Shown: positions 51,877 through 61,130, counted from the first letter of the stretch. The stretch: 64,000 bases of DNA from Microterricola pindariensis (GCF_002936985.1 NZ_MPZN01000010.1:1-64000), one strand, 5' to 3'. Numbers and translations: made by a program. The notes: generated from the letters alone by a model not told the origin.

Positions 51877-54156
51877 ATGCAGAACGAGACTCGACACGGG
51901 GCGGATGACGCGCACGCGGGGCATGCCGGCCACGAGATGACCGGCCACGCACCGAGCTCGCACGAGCACGGTGCGCACGACATGGCCGCCCACGAGCACG
52001 CCGGCCACGACATGGACGACCACGCAGGCCACGACATGGACGACCACGCCGTGCACTTGCACGGCGAGCACGCCGGGCACAGCGTGGCGATGTTCCGCGA
52101 CAAGTTCTGGTGGAGCCTCGTGCTCTCGATCCCCGTCGTCATCTTCAGCCCGATGGTCGCGCACCTGCTCGGCTACCACCTGCCCGAGTTCCCCGGCTCC
52201 ACCTGGATCGCCCCGGTGCTCGGCACCGTCATCTTCTTCTACGGCGGCCTGCCCTTCCTGCAGGGCGCGGTGCGCGAGCTGAAGAGCCGCCAGCCCGGCA
52301 TGATGACGCTCATCTCGATGGCGATCTCGGTCGCCTTCATCGCCTCCTGGGCGACGAGCCTCGGCTGGGGGCTCGACCTCGACTTCTGGTGGGAGCTCGC
52401 GCTCCTCATCGTCATCATGCTGCTCGGCCACTGGATCGAGATGCGGGCGCTCGGCGCGGCATCCGGGGCCCTCGACGCCCTCGCGGCCCTGCTGCCGGAC
52501 ACCGCCGAGAGAGTCAACGGCGCCGCCACCGGCAACGACATCGCTGAGGTGCCGATCGGCGAGCTCACCGCCGGCGACGTCGTGCTCGTGCGCTCCGGTG
52601 CCCGCGTCCCGGCCGACGGCGTGATCGTCGACGGCGCCGCCGAGCTCGACGAGTCGATGATCACGGGGGAGTCCGCCGCCGTGCCGCGCGCCCTCGGCGA
52701 CACCGTCGTGGCCGGCACCGTCGCCACCGACAGCGCCATCCGGGTGCGCGTGACCGCCGTCGGCGACCAGACCGCGCTCGCCGGCATCCAGCGCCTCGTC
52801 GCCGAGGCCCAGGCCTCCAGCTCGCGCGCCCAGGCGCTCGCCGACCGCGCCGCGGCCCTGCTGTTCTACTTCGCCGCCGGGGCCGGTGTCCTCACCTTCA
52901 TCGCCTGGATGCTGCTCGGCAGCGTCGACGACGCCATCACGCGCACCGTCACAGTTCTCGTGATCGCCTGCCCGCACGCCCTCGGCCTGGCGATCCCGCT
53001 GGTCATCGCGATCTCGACCGAGCGCGCGGCCCGCGCCGGCGTGCTGGTGAAGAACCGCCTCGCCCTCGAGCGCATGCGCCATGTCGAGGTCGTGCTGTTC
53101 GACAAGACCGGCACCCTCACCAAGGGCGAGCACGCGGTGACGGATGTCGCCGTCGCCGGCGGTCAGCAGCGCGGCGAGGTGCTGCGTCTGGCCGCCGCGA
53201 CCGAGCAGTCGAGCGAGCACCCGGTGGCCCGCGCCATCGTGGCCGCCGCGCTCGCCGAGGCCGCCCGGCAGGCGGATGCCGCCGGCGCGCCAGAGGACGA
53301 GGCGCGCTTCGGCCACGTCGCAGACTTCCGTTCCCTCACGGGCATCGGCGTGCGCGCCGTCGTCGACGGCGTCGAGTACGCGGTCGGCGGCCCTCGCCTG
53401 CTGGCGGACGAGAACCTCGAGGTGCCGGCCGAGATGCAGCGGGAGGTCGACGGGTGGAAGGCCCGCGGCGCCTCCGTGCTGTACCTCGTGCGCGCCGGCT
53501 CCGCCGCGGCAGCCGTGCCCGCGGCGATTGTGCTGGGCGCCTTCGCCCTGCAAGACGAGGTGCGCGCCGAGTCGCGCGCGGCGATCGCGGCACTGCACGC
53601 GCGCGGCATCCGGGTCGCCATGATCACGGGTGACGCCAAGCAGGTGGCGGATGCCGTCGGCGCCGACCTCGACATCGACGAGGTGTTCGCCGAGGTGTTG
53701 CCCGGCGACAAGGCCGCGCAGGTGGCCGCGCTGCAGGCGCGCGGACTCACGGTGGCGATGGTCGGCGACGGCGTGAACGACGCCCCCGCGCTGGCCCGCG
53801 CCGACATCGGCATCGCGATCGGCGCCGGAACCGACGTCGCCGTCGAGTCGGCCGGCGTCGTGCTGGCCGCCAACGACCCGCGGGCCGTGCTCTCGATCAT
53901 CGAGCTCTCGCACGCGAGCTACCGCAAGATGATCCAGAACCTGGTCTGGGCGGCCGGCTACAACGTCATCTCGGTGCCGCTGGCCGCCGGAGTGCTGGCC
54001 GGAGTCGGCTTCGTGCTCTCGCCCGCGGCAGGCGCCGTGCTGATGTCGCTCTCGACGATCGTCGTCGCGCTGAACGCCCAGCTGCTGCGCCGCATCGACC
54101 TCGACCCCGCGCGCCTCGCCCCGGCCGTGCGCGGGCAGAAGGCGCCGGTCGCCTGA
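51877..54156 (+). CDS. copB: Copper-translocating P-type ATPase, CPH (CopB-like) class
   Basis: A 759-residue P1B ATPase that exports copper. The first 70 residues contain 18 His in H-x-x-H spacing and no CxxC heavy-metal domain. Transmembrane metal motif CPH is at residues 365-367, TGES at 263-266, the phosphorylated Asp409 in DKTGTLT, and MVGDGVNDAPALA near the end. CPH with a His-rich N-terminus marks the CopB class (Cu(II)/Cu(I)). GGAGGG precedes the ATG. A CsoR-type operator lies 33 bases upstream. Confidence 0.93.
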   Translation: MQNETRHGADDAHAGHAGHEMTGHAPSSHEHGAHDMAAHEHAGHDMDDHAGHDMDDHAVHLHGEHAGHSVAMFRDKFWWSLVLSIPVVIFSPMVAHLLGYHLPEFPGSTWIAPVLGTVIFFYGGLPFLQGAVRELKSRQPGMMTLISMAISVAFIASWATSLGWGLDLDFWWELALLIVIMLLGHWIEMRALGAASGALDALAALLPDTAERVNGAATGNDIAEVPIGELTAGDVVLVRSGARVPADGVIVDGAAELDESMITGESAAVPRALGDTVVAGTVATDSAIRVRVTAVGDQTALAGIQRLVAEAQASSSRAQALADRAAALLFYFAAGAGVLTFIAWMLLGSVDDAITRTVTVLVIACPHALGLAIPLVIAISTERAARAGVLVKNRLALERMRHVEVVLFDKTGTLTKGEHAVTDVAVAGGQQRGEVLRLAAATEQSSEHPVARAIVAAALAEAARQADAAGAPEDEARFGHVADFRSLTGIGVRAVVDGVEYAVGGPRLLADENLEVPAEMQREVDGWKARGASVLYLVRAGSAAAAVPAAIVLGAFALQDEVRAESRAAIAALHARGIRVAMITGDAKQVADAVGADLDIDEVFAEVLPGDKAAQVAALQARGLTVAMVGDGVNDAPALARADIGIAIGAGTDVAVESAGVVLAANDPRAVLSIIELSHASYRKMIQNLVWAAGYNVISVPLAAGVLAGVGFVLSPAAGAVLMSLSTIVVALNAQLLRRIDLDPARLAPAVRGQKAPVA

Positions 54157-54341
54157 TCGCGCGGACGCCGCAGGCTGCAGTGTCCGCGGATCCGCTCAGG
54201 GCTTCGGGCGCTGCGCTGCTCCTTCGTCGCGGCGCGGCGCCCTCGAGCCGACGTGCAGATCTCCCGTTGGCTCGAGGGAGCGCCAGCGACCGAAGCCAAC
54301 CGCGCGAGACCGGCGCCCTCGGGCCGACGTGCGGATCTCCC

Positions 54342-54448
54342 GTTGGTCGAGTCGGCCCGCCAGGGCCGTATCGAGACCCGGTTTCCGGCGGGAGGTCGTC
54401 TTTCGTGCGGGGTCTCGATACGCTCGTTCCTCGCTACTCGACCAGCGG
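54342..54448. repeat. TTGGTCGAGTAG-family repeat, copy in first duplicate
   Basis: It runs from GTTGGTCGAGT to CTACTCGACCAGCGG, with inner GTATCGAGACC and GGTCTCGATAC arms. The left part carries the GGCCCGCCAGGGCC variant, while the right part carries CGCTCGTTCCTCGC. Confidence 0.82.
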
Positions 54449-54604
54449 GTCGGGAGCAGCGCGGTCGCGCGGGCTCCGGGGCTTCGGTCGCTCGTTCCTC
54501 GCTCCCTCCAGCCGACGTGGGTGTTCCCGTTGGCTCGAGGGAGCGCCAGCGACCGAAGCCAACCGCGCGAGACCGGCGCCCTCGAGCCGACGTGCGGATC
54601 TCCC

Positions 54605-54711
54605 GTTGGTCGAGTAGGCCCGCCAGGGCCGTATCGAGAACCGGTTTCCGGCGGGAGGCCGTCTCTCGTGCGGGGTCTCGATACGCTCGTCCCTCGCTAC
54701 TCGACCAGCGG
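54605..54711. repeat. TTGGTCGAGTAG-family repeat, copy in second duplicate
   Basis: It is nearly identical to 54342-54448. The left inner arm reads GTATCGAGAACC, with one base changed. Confidence 0.82.
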
Positions 54712-54768
54712 GTCTGGAGTAGCGCGGTCGCGCGGGCTCCGCGACACCGGCGGGCGGAGCCGGACGCC

Positions 54769-55869
54769 CTAGCTGCGGGCCTTCGCCGGGATTAGCACCT
54801 CGCGGATCAGCAGGATGATGCCGGCCGAGATCGGGATCGCGACGAGCGCGCCGCCGAGGCCGGCCAGTGTGCCGCCGGCGAGGGCCGAAATCAGCACGAT
54901 CGAACCGGGCACCTGCACCGCCTTGCTCATCACGCGCGGGGTGAGGATGTACGCCTCCACCTGCATGTAGATCAGCATCGAGATCAGGGTGATCAGTGCG
55001 GCCGTCGGTGAGACGAAGAGCGCGATAACCGTCATGAACGCCGTCGTGATGACGGTACCGATGAGCGGGATCAGCGTGATGAAGAACACGATGACGCCGA
55101 CGATGAACGCGAAGCTCACGCCGACCAGGGTGAGCACGATCACGCTGAACACCGAGTTGATGAACGCCAGCACGACCATGCCGCTCAGGTAGCGTCCGAC
55201 GGAGTCCAAGATCCTGTTGGCGTACCCGCTGAACACCTCACGGTGGGATGCCGCGACGAGCGAGTAGGCGGCGGTCTTCATGGTGTCGAGGCCCGCCACG
55301 AACCAGATGGTGAGCACCGCGACGAAGAAGGCGCTGCTCACGGCATCCGTCACGGCGACGCCCACCTGCACCGCCCCGCCGCCGATCGTCGCCCAGAACT
55401 TCGGGTCGGAGATCGTCTTCTGGGCCCAGTCGGTGATGTTGCCGATGATGCCGCCGGTGCGCTCGTCGAGCTGGGCGAACCAGCCGCTCGACTCCAGCGC
55501 AGCGAACTGCGCGGGCACCGAGCGCACGAATTCCTGGATCTGACCGACCAGGAACGGGATCACGATGAGCAAGATCGTGGCGATCAGGCCGACGATGAGC
55601 GCGATCACGGTGACGATCGCCCAGCCCCGCGGCAGCCCGAGCTTCTGGAACCAGCGCAGCAGCGGGTCGAGCCCGAGGGCGATGAACAGCGCGGCGAAAA
55701 CCGAGATCAGCACCGAGCTGAGGTTGAACAGCGTGAGCGCGAGCACCAGCGCGATGAGCACGCCGATCGTCACCGTGAAGCCCCAGCGCAGCGGGTGCTC
55801 GTGGAACATGCTCGGCTTCGGATTGTGCTGCTCTGCGCGTGCGCGGTGCACGATCGTTCCGCGTGGCAT
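54769..55869 (-). CDS. AI-2E family transporter (PerM/YdiK-like)
   Basis: A 366-residue membrane protein with about eight helices in the AI-2E pattern: an N-terminal pair, a long soluble segment (residues about 110-190) and a C-terminal GVIVFFITLIPLIGT-like conserved loop. Despite the family name, most members are not shown to export AI-2, and several act as ion or proton antiporters. A GAGGGGG run precedes the ATG. Its 3' end abuts the repeat-filled region. Confidence 0.88.
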   Translation of the reverse strand: MPRGTIVHRARAEQHNPKPSMFHEHPLRWGFTVTIGVLIALVLALTLFNLSSVLISVFAALFIALGLDPLLRWFQKLGLPRGWAIVTVIALIVGLIATILLIVIPFLVGQIQEFVRSVPAQFAALESSGWFAQLDERTGGIIGNITDWAQKTISDPKFWATIGGGAVQVGVAVTDAVSSAFFVAVLTIWFVAGLDTMKTAAYSLVAASHREVFSGYANRILDSVGRYLSGMVVLAFINSVFSVIVLTLVGVSFAFIVGVIVFFITLIPLIGTVITTAFMTVIALFVSPTAALITLISMLIYMQVEAYILTPRVMSKAVQVPGSIVLISALAGGTLAGLGGALVAIPISAGIILLIREVLIPAKARS

Positions 55870-55959
55870 GGGTGGCCCCCTCGTTGTGGCAGCCTCGTGG
55901 CCGCCGACTCGTTGCCAACAGTATGTCCTGCCGGGCGAGCGGATGCCGCGTTGACGCGC

Positions 55960-56466
55960 CTACGCGCCCTTGCCGGGAACCACCAGCTCCTTGTAATAGC
56001 TGGCGTGCGCGGGGTAGTAGTGCTCCCACTCCGGCAGCGTCTTGCCCGCGCGGGCGGCGATCAGCCGGTCGAGGTAGTAGTCCCAGCCGGGGCCCATCGT
56101 CGCGGCCTCAGCGGGATTGTGCAGGCGCTGGCCGAGGGTCAGCGTGGTCAGGCCGCCGGCCTCGGTGAGGTGGCAGAACACGCGCATCTTGTCTGGCCCC
56201 TCCCGCGACTCGGCCAGGAAGCTGTGCGGGGCGTGGCACTCCAGGATGCTCACGTACTCCCACTCGGCCTCCGGCTCGCTGGTCATGCGGAACTTGACCC
56301 CGCCCGTGTACGGCTGCCCGGTATAGGTGCCGATCCACTTCTCCATCTCGTGCGGGTTCGTCAGGCTGAACCAGACGTCCGCGATCGGTGCGGCGAAGAG
56401 CCGGTCCAGCAGCAGGTAGAGGCCGTCATCGCGGTGGGCGAATCGTCCGGTGGGCTTGGGTGACAT
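55960..56466 (-). CDS. SRPBCC-family protein
   Basis: A 168-residue START-like protein. YLLLDRLFAAPIADVWFSLTNPHEMEKWIGTYTG begins the fold and GPGWDYYLDRLIAA forms the last helix. The ATG at 56466 is preferred because GGAGG lies 6 bases upstream and the conserved part begins soon after. An upstream in-frame ATG at 56511 lacks a site. Ligand and role unknown. Confidence 0.87.
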   Translation of the reverse strand: MSPKPTGRFAHRDDGLYLLLDRLFAAPIADVWFSLTNPHEMEKWIGTYTGQPYTGGVKFRMTSEPEAEWEYVSILECHAPHSFLAESREGPDKMRVFCHLTEAGGLTTLTLGQRLHNPAEAATMGPGWDYYLDRLIAARAGKTLPEWEHYYPAHASYYKELVVPGKGA

Positions 56467-56595
56467 GTCGACCTCCGCGTGCTGCAGTTGCCAGGCCCGG
56501 GGGAACAACACCCCACCGAGTCATTCTTTGCTTCAGGCTACCCCCACGATGCTGGCGAGGGGCAAGGAATAATTCGCCCGGCGCCGGGCGAGCGC

Positions 56596-56994
56596 TCAGC
56601 GCTCCGCGTCGTACGCCGCCCTGCTCCGCTGAATCTCGTCGTGGTTGGCATCCGCCCAGCGCACGAGGCCGAGCACCGGCGCGATCAAGGTGCGTCCGAG
56701 CGGCGTGACCTCGTACTCGACGCGCGGCGGAATCTCGGGGTAGCTGGTGCGCGAGACGAGCCCGTCGCGCTGCAGCTGGCGCAAGGTGTGGGTGAGCATG
56801 CGGTGCGAGATGCCGGTCACGTTGCGGTGCAGCGCGGTGAAGCGCTGCGGGCCGGCGTCGAGCATGCCGATGACGAGCAGGCTCCACTTGTCGCCGATGC
56901 GGGCCAGCACGTCCTTGATCAGGCCGCTGTCCGAATGGCCGGCGCTGCACGGCCCGCGGTCCTCCAGGGTCACATCGGTGCCCGTCTCAGCCAT
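56596..56994 (-). CDS. HxlR-family transcriptional regulator
   Basis: A 132-residue winged-helix protein with the HxlR pattern: LIKDVLARIGDKWSLLVIGMLDAGPQRFTALHRNVTGISHRMLTHTLRQLQRDGLV and EYEVTPLGRTL. A conserved Cys at about residue 16 (GPCSAGH) is a possible redox or electrophile sensor, as in other HxlR proteins. GGAGG precedes the ATG. It diverges from a DoxX-like gene, a common pairing. Confidence 0.92.
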   Translation of the reverse strand: MAETGTDVTLEDRGPCSAGHSDSGLIKDVLARIGDKWSLLVIGMLDAGPQRFTALHRNVTGISHRMLTHTLRQLQRDGLVSRTSYPEIPPRVEYEVTPLGRTLIAPVLGLVRWADANHDEIQRSRAAYDAER

Positions 56995-57021
56995 GTGGCA
57001 CGCCTCCGTTTCTTACTTTTT

Positions 57022-57036
57022 GGTGCGTGACGCACC
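57022..57036. promoter_or_regulatory. Likely HxlR operator (GGTGCGT-G-ACGCACC)
   Basis: A perfect 15-bp palindrome in the 144-bp gap between the divergent HxlR and DoxX-like genes, 28 bases from the HxlR start. Confidence 0.65.
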
Positions 57037-57138
57037 GAGAAGTGCAGGGCCCCAGTGCGGAATGATGACTGACTGTCCGTGCGTTACTCACTAATCGTAA
57101 CCATCGGATGCCCGCATCCACCGACTCTGGGAGAACAC

Positions 57139-57498
57139 ATGACCATCGCACTCTGGATCGCCACCGGCGTCCTCGCCGCCCTCTACCTGCTGGCCGGGTT
57201 CATGAAGGCCACGACGCCCTACGAGACGATCGGCACGAAGATGCCGTGGGTGAACAGCTTCAAGCCGAGCCAGGTGAAGACCATCGGCGTGCTCGAGGTC
57301 CTTGGCGGGCTGGGCCTCGTCCTGCCGCAGGCAACCGGGATCCTGCCGTGGCTCACGGTCGTCGCCGCCTTCGCGCTCGTCCTCGTGCAGATCGTGGCCG
57401 CCGTCGTGCACGTGCGCCGCCGGGAGTTCTCCTCGCTGCCGATCAATGGCGTGCTCGCCGTCTTCGCACTGGCCGTCGGGGTGCTCTGGCTCGTCTAG
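57139..57498 (+). CDS. DoxX-like membrane protein
   Basis: A 119-residue four-helix membrane protein (WIATGVLAALYLLAGFMKAT, VLEVLGGLGLVLP, LTVVAAFALVLVQIVAAVVH, LAVFALAVGVLWLV) of the DoxX-like family. Neighbouring HxlR regulators often control such genes in response to electrophiles or quinones. The ATG at 57139 is preceded by GGGAGAAC. The biochemical role is unknown. Confidence 0.88.
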   Translation: MTIALWIATGVLAALYLLAGFMKATTPYETIGTKMPWVNSFKPSQVKTIGVLEVLGGLGLVLPQATGILPWLTVVAAFALVLVQIVAAVVHVRRREFSSLPINGVLAVFALAVGVLWLV

Positions 57499-57628
57499 GA
57501 ACGGCCTGCGGGGCGCGGCGGGGCGTGCGAGACGCGGCGTATCGTCTGCGCTAGCATCGCGAGTAATCAGGGGCCAGCGATGCTCCGGTGCACTGTCACG
57601 GCGCACCGACCATGAGTGAGGGGAACGA

Positions 57629-59320
57629 ATGTCCACGAAGTCCAGTGCAGCCGTCGACGTGGCGGCGAAAGCCTCTTGGCTGCCCCTGATCGTCGTTGTC
57701 CTCACCCAGATCCAGGCGTCCTTCGCCGTGAACGCGCTCACCGTGTCGATGGCCGGCATCACGAGCGACCTGCACACGCCGGCCACATCGGTCGGCACCG
57801 CGATCACGGCGGGCACCTTCGCCATGGCGGCGTTCATCCTGCTCGGCGCCAAGATCGGCGCCCGCTTCGGCACCCGCCTGGTGTTCCAGATCGCCGTCGT
57901 CATCCACGGACTGGCCATGGCGGTCGTGGCGCTCGCCCAGACGCCGGCCATGCTGTTCGTGGCGCAGGCGGCATCCGGCGCCGTCATCGCCCTGATCGCG
58001 CCCGCCCTGACCGTGTTCATCGCCAGCAACTTCAAGGGCGATCAGCAGGCCCGCTCGATCGGCCTGCTCGCCGCCGCCATCCCGGCGGCCGGCGTGCTCG
58101 CGCTGCTCATCGCCGGCGCCTTCGCGTCGACGATCGGCTGGCGCTGGTCGTTCGCCCTCATCGTCGGCCTCGCCGTCATCAACCTCCTGCTCAGCTTCCG
58201 GCTGAAGAAGATCGAGCCGCAGAAGGACCTGCTCATCGACTGGGTGGGCGCGCTCTACGCCGCCGTGTCGGTGATCCTGCTCAGCTTCGGCTTCAGTGGC
58301 CTGGCCAGCTGGGGCGCCGTGCTGGCGACGGATGACGCGCCGTTCAACGTTCTCGGGGTCTCCCCGGCCCCGGTGCTGATCGTGGCCGGCATCATCGTCG
58401 GTCAGCTGTTCTTCTCCTGGATCCGCAAGCAGCAGAAGGCCGGCAAGCCGCGCATCTTCGACCTGGCCGTGCTGAAGAGCAGCAAGGAGAAGGCGATCAC
58501 CGCCTGCATGGCGATGATGCTCTTCGTCGGCACCGCCGCGAACTTCCTCATCCCGCTGTACCTGCAGGTGGTGCAGGGCCGCACCAGCTTCGAGACCTCG
58601 CTCGCGATCATCCCCTACACGCTGTCCATCTTCCTGGCCAGCACCTTCGTCGCCAGCCTGTACAAGCGCTTCCCGCCGCGGCAGATCGCCCGCGCCGGCT
58701 TCGTCGTCGTGGCCTTCGGCCTGATCCTGCTCGCCTTCACCATCCAGTACGGCTGGGGTCAGGCGTTCGTGGTGATCGGCCTCATCACGCTCGGCCTCGG
58801 CCAGGGCTCGATCGTCGCCCTCGTCTTCAACACGCTGCTCTCGGCCGCCCCCAAACGCCTCGCCGGCGACGTCGGCGCCTGGCGCGGTCTCGTGCACAAC
58901 ATGTCCGGCTCCGTCGGCATCGCCGTCGCGAGCGTCTTCGCCGTGACCCTGCTCGGCACCCTCATCCAGACCGCCGCAGACGACCACCCGGAGATCCCCT
59001 CCTCGCTGATCGAACAGGTCGACATGAACAACGTCAACTTCCTCACCAACGAGCAGCTGGCCGTTGTGCTCGATGCGACGACCGCCGACCAGGTCCAGGC
59101 GGATGCCGCGTTCGAGATCAACGCCGACGCGCGCCTGCGCGCGCTGCAGATCTCGCTGCTCGGCCTGGCCGGCATCGCGCTGCTCGCGATCGTGCCGGCG
59201 GGGCGGATGCCGAACCGCCTGCCCGGCGACCTGCCGGAGCTGCTGGAGACCAACCCGCGGCGCGGCGACGAGGAGCGGGACGACGCGGAGATTGCCGCGG
59301 CCGAAGCGGACGCGCGCTAG
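57629..59320 (+). CDS. MFS exporter, 14-helix (DHA2) type
   Basis: A 563-residue major-facilitator protein. Helices 1-6 begin with WLPLIVVVLTQIQASFAVNALTVSMAGI, and the conserved loop GAKIGARFGTR lies after helix 2. GQGSIVALVFNTLLSAAPKRLAGDVGAWRGLVHNMSGSVGIA resembles DHA2 multidrug exporters. A soluble stretch before the last helix contains many acidic residues. GAGGGG lies before the ATG. A TAGCAT upstream (57553-57558) may be its -10 box. The substrate is unknown. Confidence 0.88.
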   Translation: MSTKSSAAVDVAAKASWLPLIVVVLTQIQASFAVNALTVSMAGITSDLHTPATSVGTAITAGTFAMAAFILLGAKIGARFGTRLVFQIAVVIHGLAMAVVALAQTPAMLFVAQAASGAVIALIAPALTVFIASNFKGDQQARSIGLLAAAIPAAGVLALLIAGAFASTIGWRWSFALIVGLAVINLLLSFRLKKIEPQKDLLIDWVGALYAAVSVILLSFGFSGLASWGAVLATDDAPFNVLGVSPAPVLIVAGIIVGQLFFSWIRKQQKAGKPRIFDLAVLKSSKEKAITACMAMMLFVGTAANFLIPLYLQVVQGRTSFETSLAIIPYTLSIFLASTFVASLYKRFPPRQIARAGFVVVAFGLILLAFTIQYGWGQAFVVIGLITLGLGQGSIVALVFNTLLSAAPKRLAGDVGAWRGLVHNMSGSVGIAVASVFAVTLLGTLIQTAADDHPEIPSSLIEQVDMNNVNFLTNEQLAVVLDATTADQVQADAAFEINADARLRALQISLLGLAGIALLAIVPAGRMPNRLPGDLPELLETNPRRGDEERDDAEIAAAEADAR

Positions 59321-59390
59321 CCGCAACGTTAGCCTGAGGAGTGCGGGCCAGGCTCACGCCTCCGCCCGCACGTGCCACGCTGAGACACCG

Positions 59391-59468
59391 CGCAGAACAA
59401 CTGCGCTGAACAACCGCGCCGAACAATTGCGCCGAACAACTGCGCACAAGAACCGCGCCGAACCGAGG
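59391..59468 (+). repeat. Six tandem 13-bp repeats upstream of pepA
   Basis: Units of 13 bases with consensus CGCCGAACAACTG begin at 59391, 59404, 59417, 59430, 59443 and 59456. They fill the 5' leader and end at the GAGGAG ribosome site of pepA. In RNA they would be single-stranded GAACAA loops between GCGC stems, a possible binding or slippage region. Confidence 0.85.
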
Positions 59469-59476
59469 AGACGCCA

Positions 59477-61054
59477 ATGCCCGAACTCGACCACACCCTC
59501 ATCCCGGGCGACTTCGCCCGGCTGCCCTCCCAGGCGGCGCCCGCCACGGTGGTCTTCGTCGACGAGTTCTCGCCGGAGCTGGACGCCACGGGCTACTTTG
59601 TCGCCGCCGAGGGCGACGTCGCCCCGCAGCTCGGCGCCACCCGCGAGCAGCTGGCGAAGCTCGGCTTCGAGGGCAAGGCCGGCCAGACGCAGACCGTGCT
59701 CACGGCATCCGGCGCCCTGGCGATCGCGGTCGGGCTCGGCAGCCTCGAGCTGGCCGCGCTGGAGGGCGAGCAGGTCGACGCCGATGCAGCGGATGCCGCC
59801 GCGAACGCCCTGCGCGACGCCGGCGCCGCCTTCGCGCGCGCCGCAGCCAGCCACGCCCGCATCGGGCTGGACCTCGCCTCTATCAGCGCGCTCGGATCCT
59901 CCGCCGCGCTCGACGCCGCCGGCGTCGACGCACTCGTCGAGGGCGTGCTGCTGGCCCGCTACCGCTTCAACGCCCTCAAGGCGAAGCCGAAGGGCACCGC
60001 GCTGGAGACGCTCGAGCTGCGCGACGCTGCCCACATCGACGGCGCCGCCGAGGCCGTGCGCCACGCCGTGATCGGCGCCCGCGCCGCCAACGTCGCGCGC
60101 GACCTCTGCAACAACCCTCCCGGCCACCTGACCGCCACGAACATCGCCGACCTCGCCGTCGAGCTGGCCGCCCAGCACGGCTTCAGCGCCGAGGTGTTCG
60201 ACAAGCAGGCGCTGATCGAGCTCGGCTGCGGCGGCCTGCTCGGCGTCAACGCCGGCAGCCACGAAGAGCCGCGCATGGTCAAGCTGCACTACACGCCGGC
60301 ATCCGGTGCCCCCGCCGAGCGCGGCCACCTGGCCCTCGTCGGCAAGGGCATCATGTACGACTCTGGCGGAATCAGCCTCAAGCCCTCCGATCCCATGCAC
60401 CTGCTGATGAAGATGGACATGGGCGGCGCGGCGGCCGTGCTCGGCGCGTTCACCGCGCTCCGCGACCTCGGCGTGGAGACCGAGGTCACCGGCTTCCTGA
60501 TGTGCACCGACAACATGCCCTCCGGCACGGCGACCAAGCTCGGCGACGTGCTGATCGCCCGCAACGGCACCACCGTGGAGGTGAAGAACACGGATGCCGA
60601 GGGCCGCCTGGTCATGATGGACGCCCTCGCGCTCGCCGCCGAGGAGAAGCCCGACGCGATCGTCGACATCGCCACGCTCACCGGCGCCGTGCTGATGGCG
60701 CTCGGCCAGGCGACGGCCGGCGTGATCGGCAACAACCAGGACGTCGTCGACCAGCTGCTGGATGCGGCGGCCACCGTCGACGAGCCGGCCTGGCAGCTGC
60801 CGCTGGAGAAGAAGTACCGCAAGCAGCTGGACTCCGACATCGCCGACCTCGGCAACATCGGCGGCCGCTTCGCCGGTGCGACGACCGCTGCACTGTTCCT
60901 CAACGAGTTCGTGGACGGCCTGCCCTGGGCGCACCTGGACATCGCCGGAACGATGCAGTCCGACTCCGACGACGCGTGGCGCTCGGCGGGGGCGACCGGC
61001 TACGGCGCGCGCCTGCTCGCCGATTTCGCGCTGAACTTCACCCCCGTTCAGTAG
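59477..61054 (+). CDS. pepA: Leucyl aminopeptidase (M17)
   Basis: A 525-residue cytoplasmic dizinc aminopeptidase. The M17 catalytic blocks are VGKGIMYDSGGISLKPSDPMHLLMKMDMGGAAAV, with the metal Lys and Asp, and NTDAEGRLVMMDAL with the signature N-T-D-A-E-G-R-L. The N-terminal domain of about 170 residues is the usual macro-like fold. GAGGAG precedes the ATG. It cleaves N-terminal residues during peptide turnover. Confidence 0.95.
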   Translation: MPELDHTLIPGDFARLPSQAAPATVVFVDEFSPELDATGYFVAAEGDVAPQLGATREQLAKLGFEGKAGQTQTVLTASGALAIAVGLGSLELAALEGEQVDADAADAAANALRDAGAAFARAAASHARIGLDLASISALGSSAALDAAGVDALVEGVLLARYRFNALKAKPKGTALETLELRDAAHIDGAAEAVRHAVIGARAANVARDLCNNPPGHLTATNIADLAVELAAQHGFSAEVFDKQALIELGCGGLLGVNAGSHEEPRMVKLHYTPASGAPAERGHLALVGKGIMYDSGGISLKPSDPMHLLMKMDMGGAAAVLGAFTALRDLGVETEVTGFLMCTDNMPSGTATKLGDVLIARNGTTVEVKNTDAEGRLVMMDALALAAEEKPDAIVDIATLTGAVLMALGQATAGVIGNNQDVVDQLLDAAATVDEPAWQLPLEKKYRKQLDSDIADLGNIGGRFAGATTAALFLNEFVDGLPWAHLDIAGTMQSDSDDAWRSAGATGYGARLLADFALNFTPVQ

Positions 61055-61130
61055 CGCCGTTGCCGGCGGTGCTCCCGTTGGGAGGGAGGCCCTTGGGCCG
61101 TATCGAGACCCGGCTTCCAGTGGGGATCCC

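Larger units (their letters stand above)
54266..54760. repeat. 263-bp tandem duplication of a repeat cluster
   Basis: GTTGGCTCGAGGG at 54266 recurs at 54529, and GTTGGTCGAGT at 54342 recurs at 54605, both at a 263-bp offset. The sequence between them, including ACCGAAGCCAACCGCGCGAG and the following AGCGCGGTCGCGCGGGCTCC, is repeated with few changes. The second copy fades near 54745-54760. Confidence 0.85.
54157..54768. other. 612-bp gene-free region filled with repeats
   Basis: This region holds two TTGGTCGAGTAG-family repeats (54342-54448 and 54605-54711) and two copies of a second element beginning TTGGCTCGAGGGAGCG (54267-54300 and 54530-54563). The spacing of both pairs is exactly 263 bp. 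The open frames seen across it are by-products of the high GC content and repeats, and no real gene is supported. Confidence 0.8.

Noticed and set aside
54180-54795. Open frames across the repeat island as genes
   Set aside because: The several overlapping frames consist of the repeat sequence itself, have no ribosome sites and change frame between copies.
54769-55869. Quorum-sensing (AI-2) export role
   Set aside because: The family name is historical, and no luxS or lsr-type gene is in the window.
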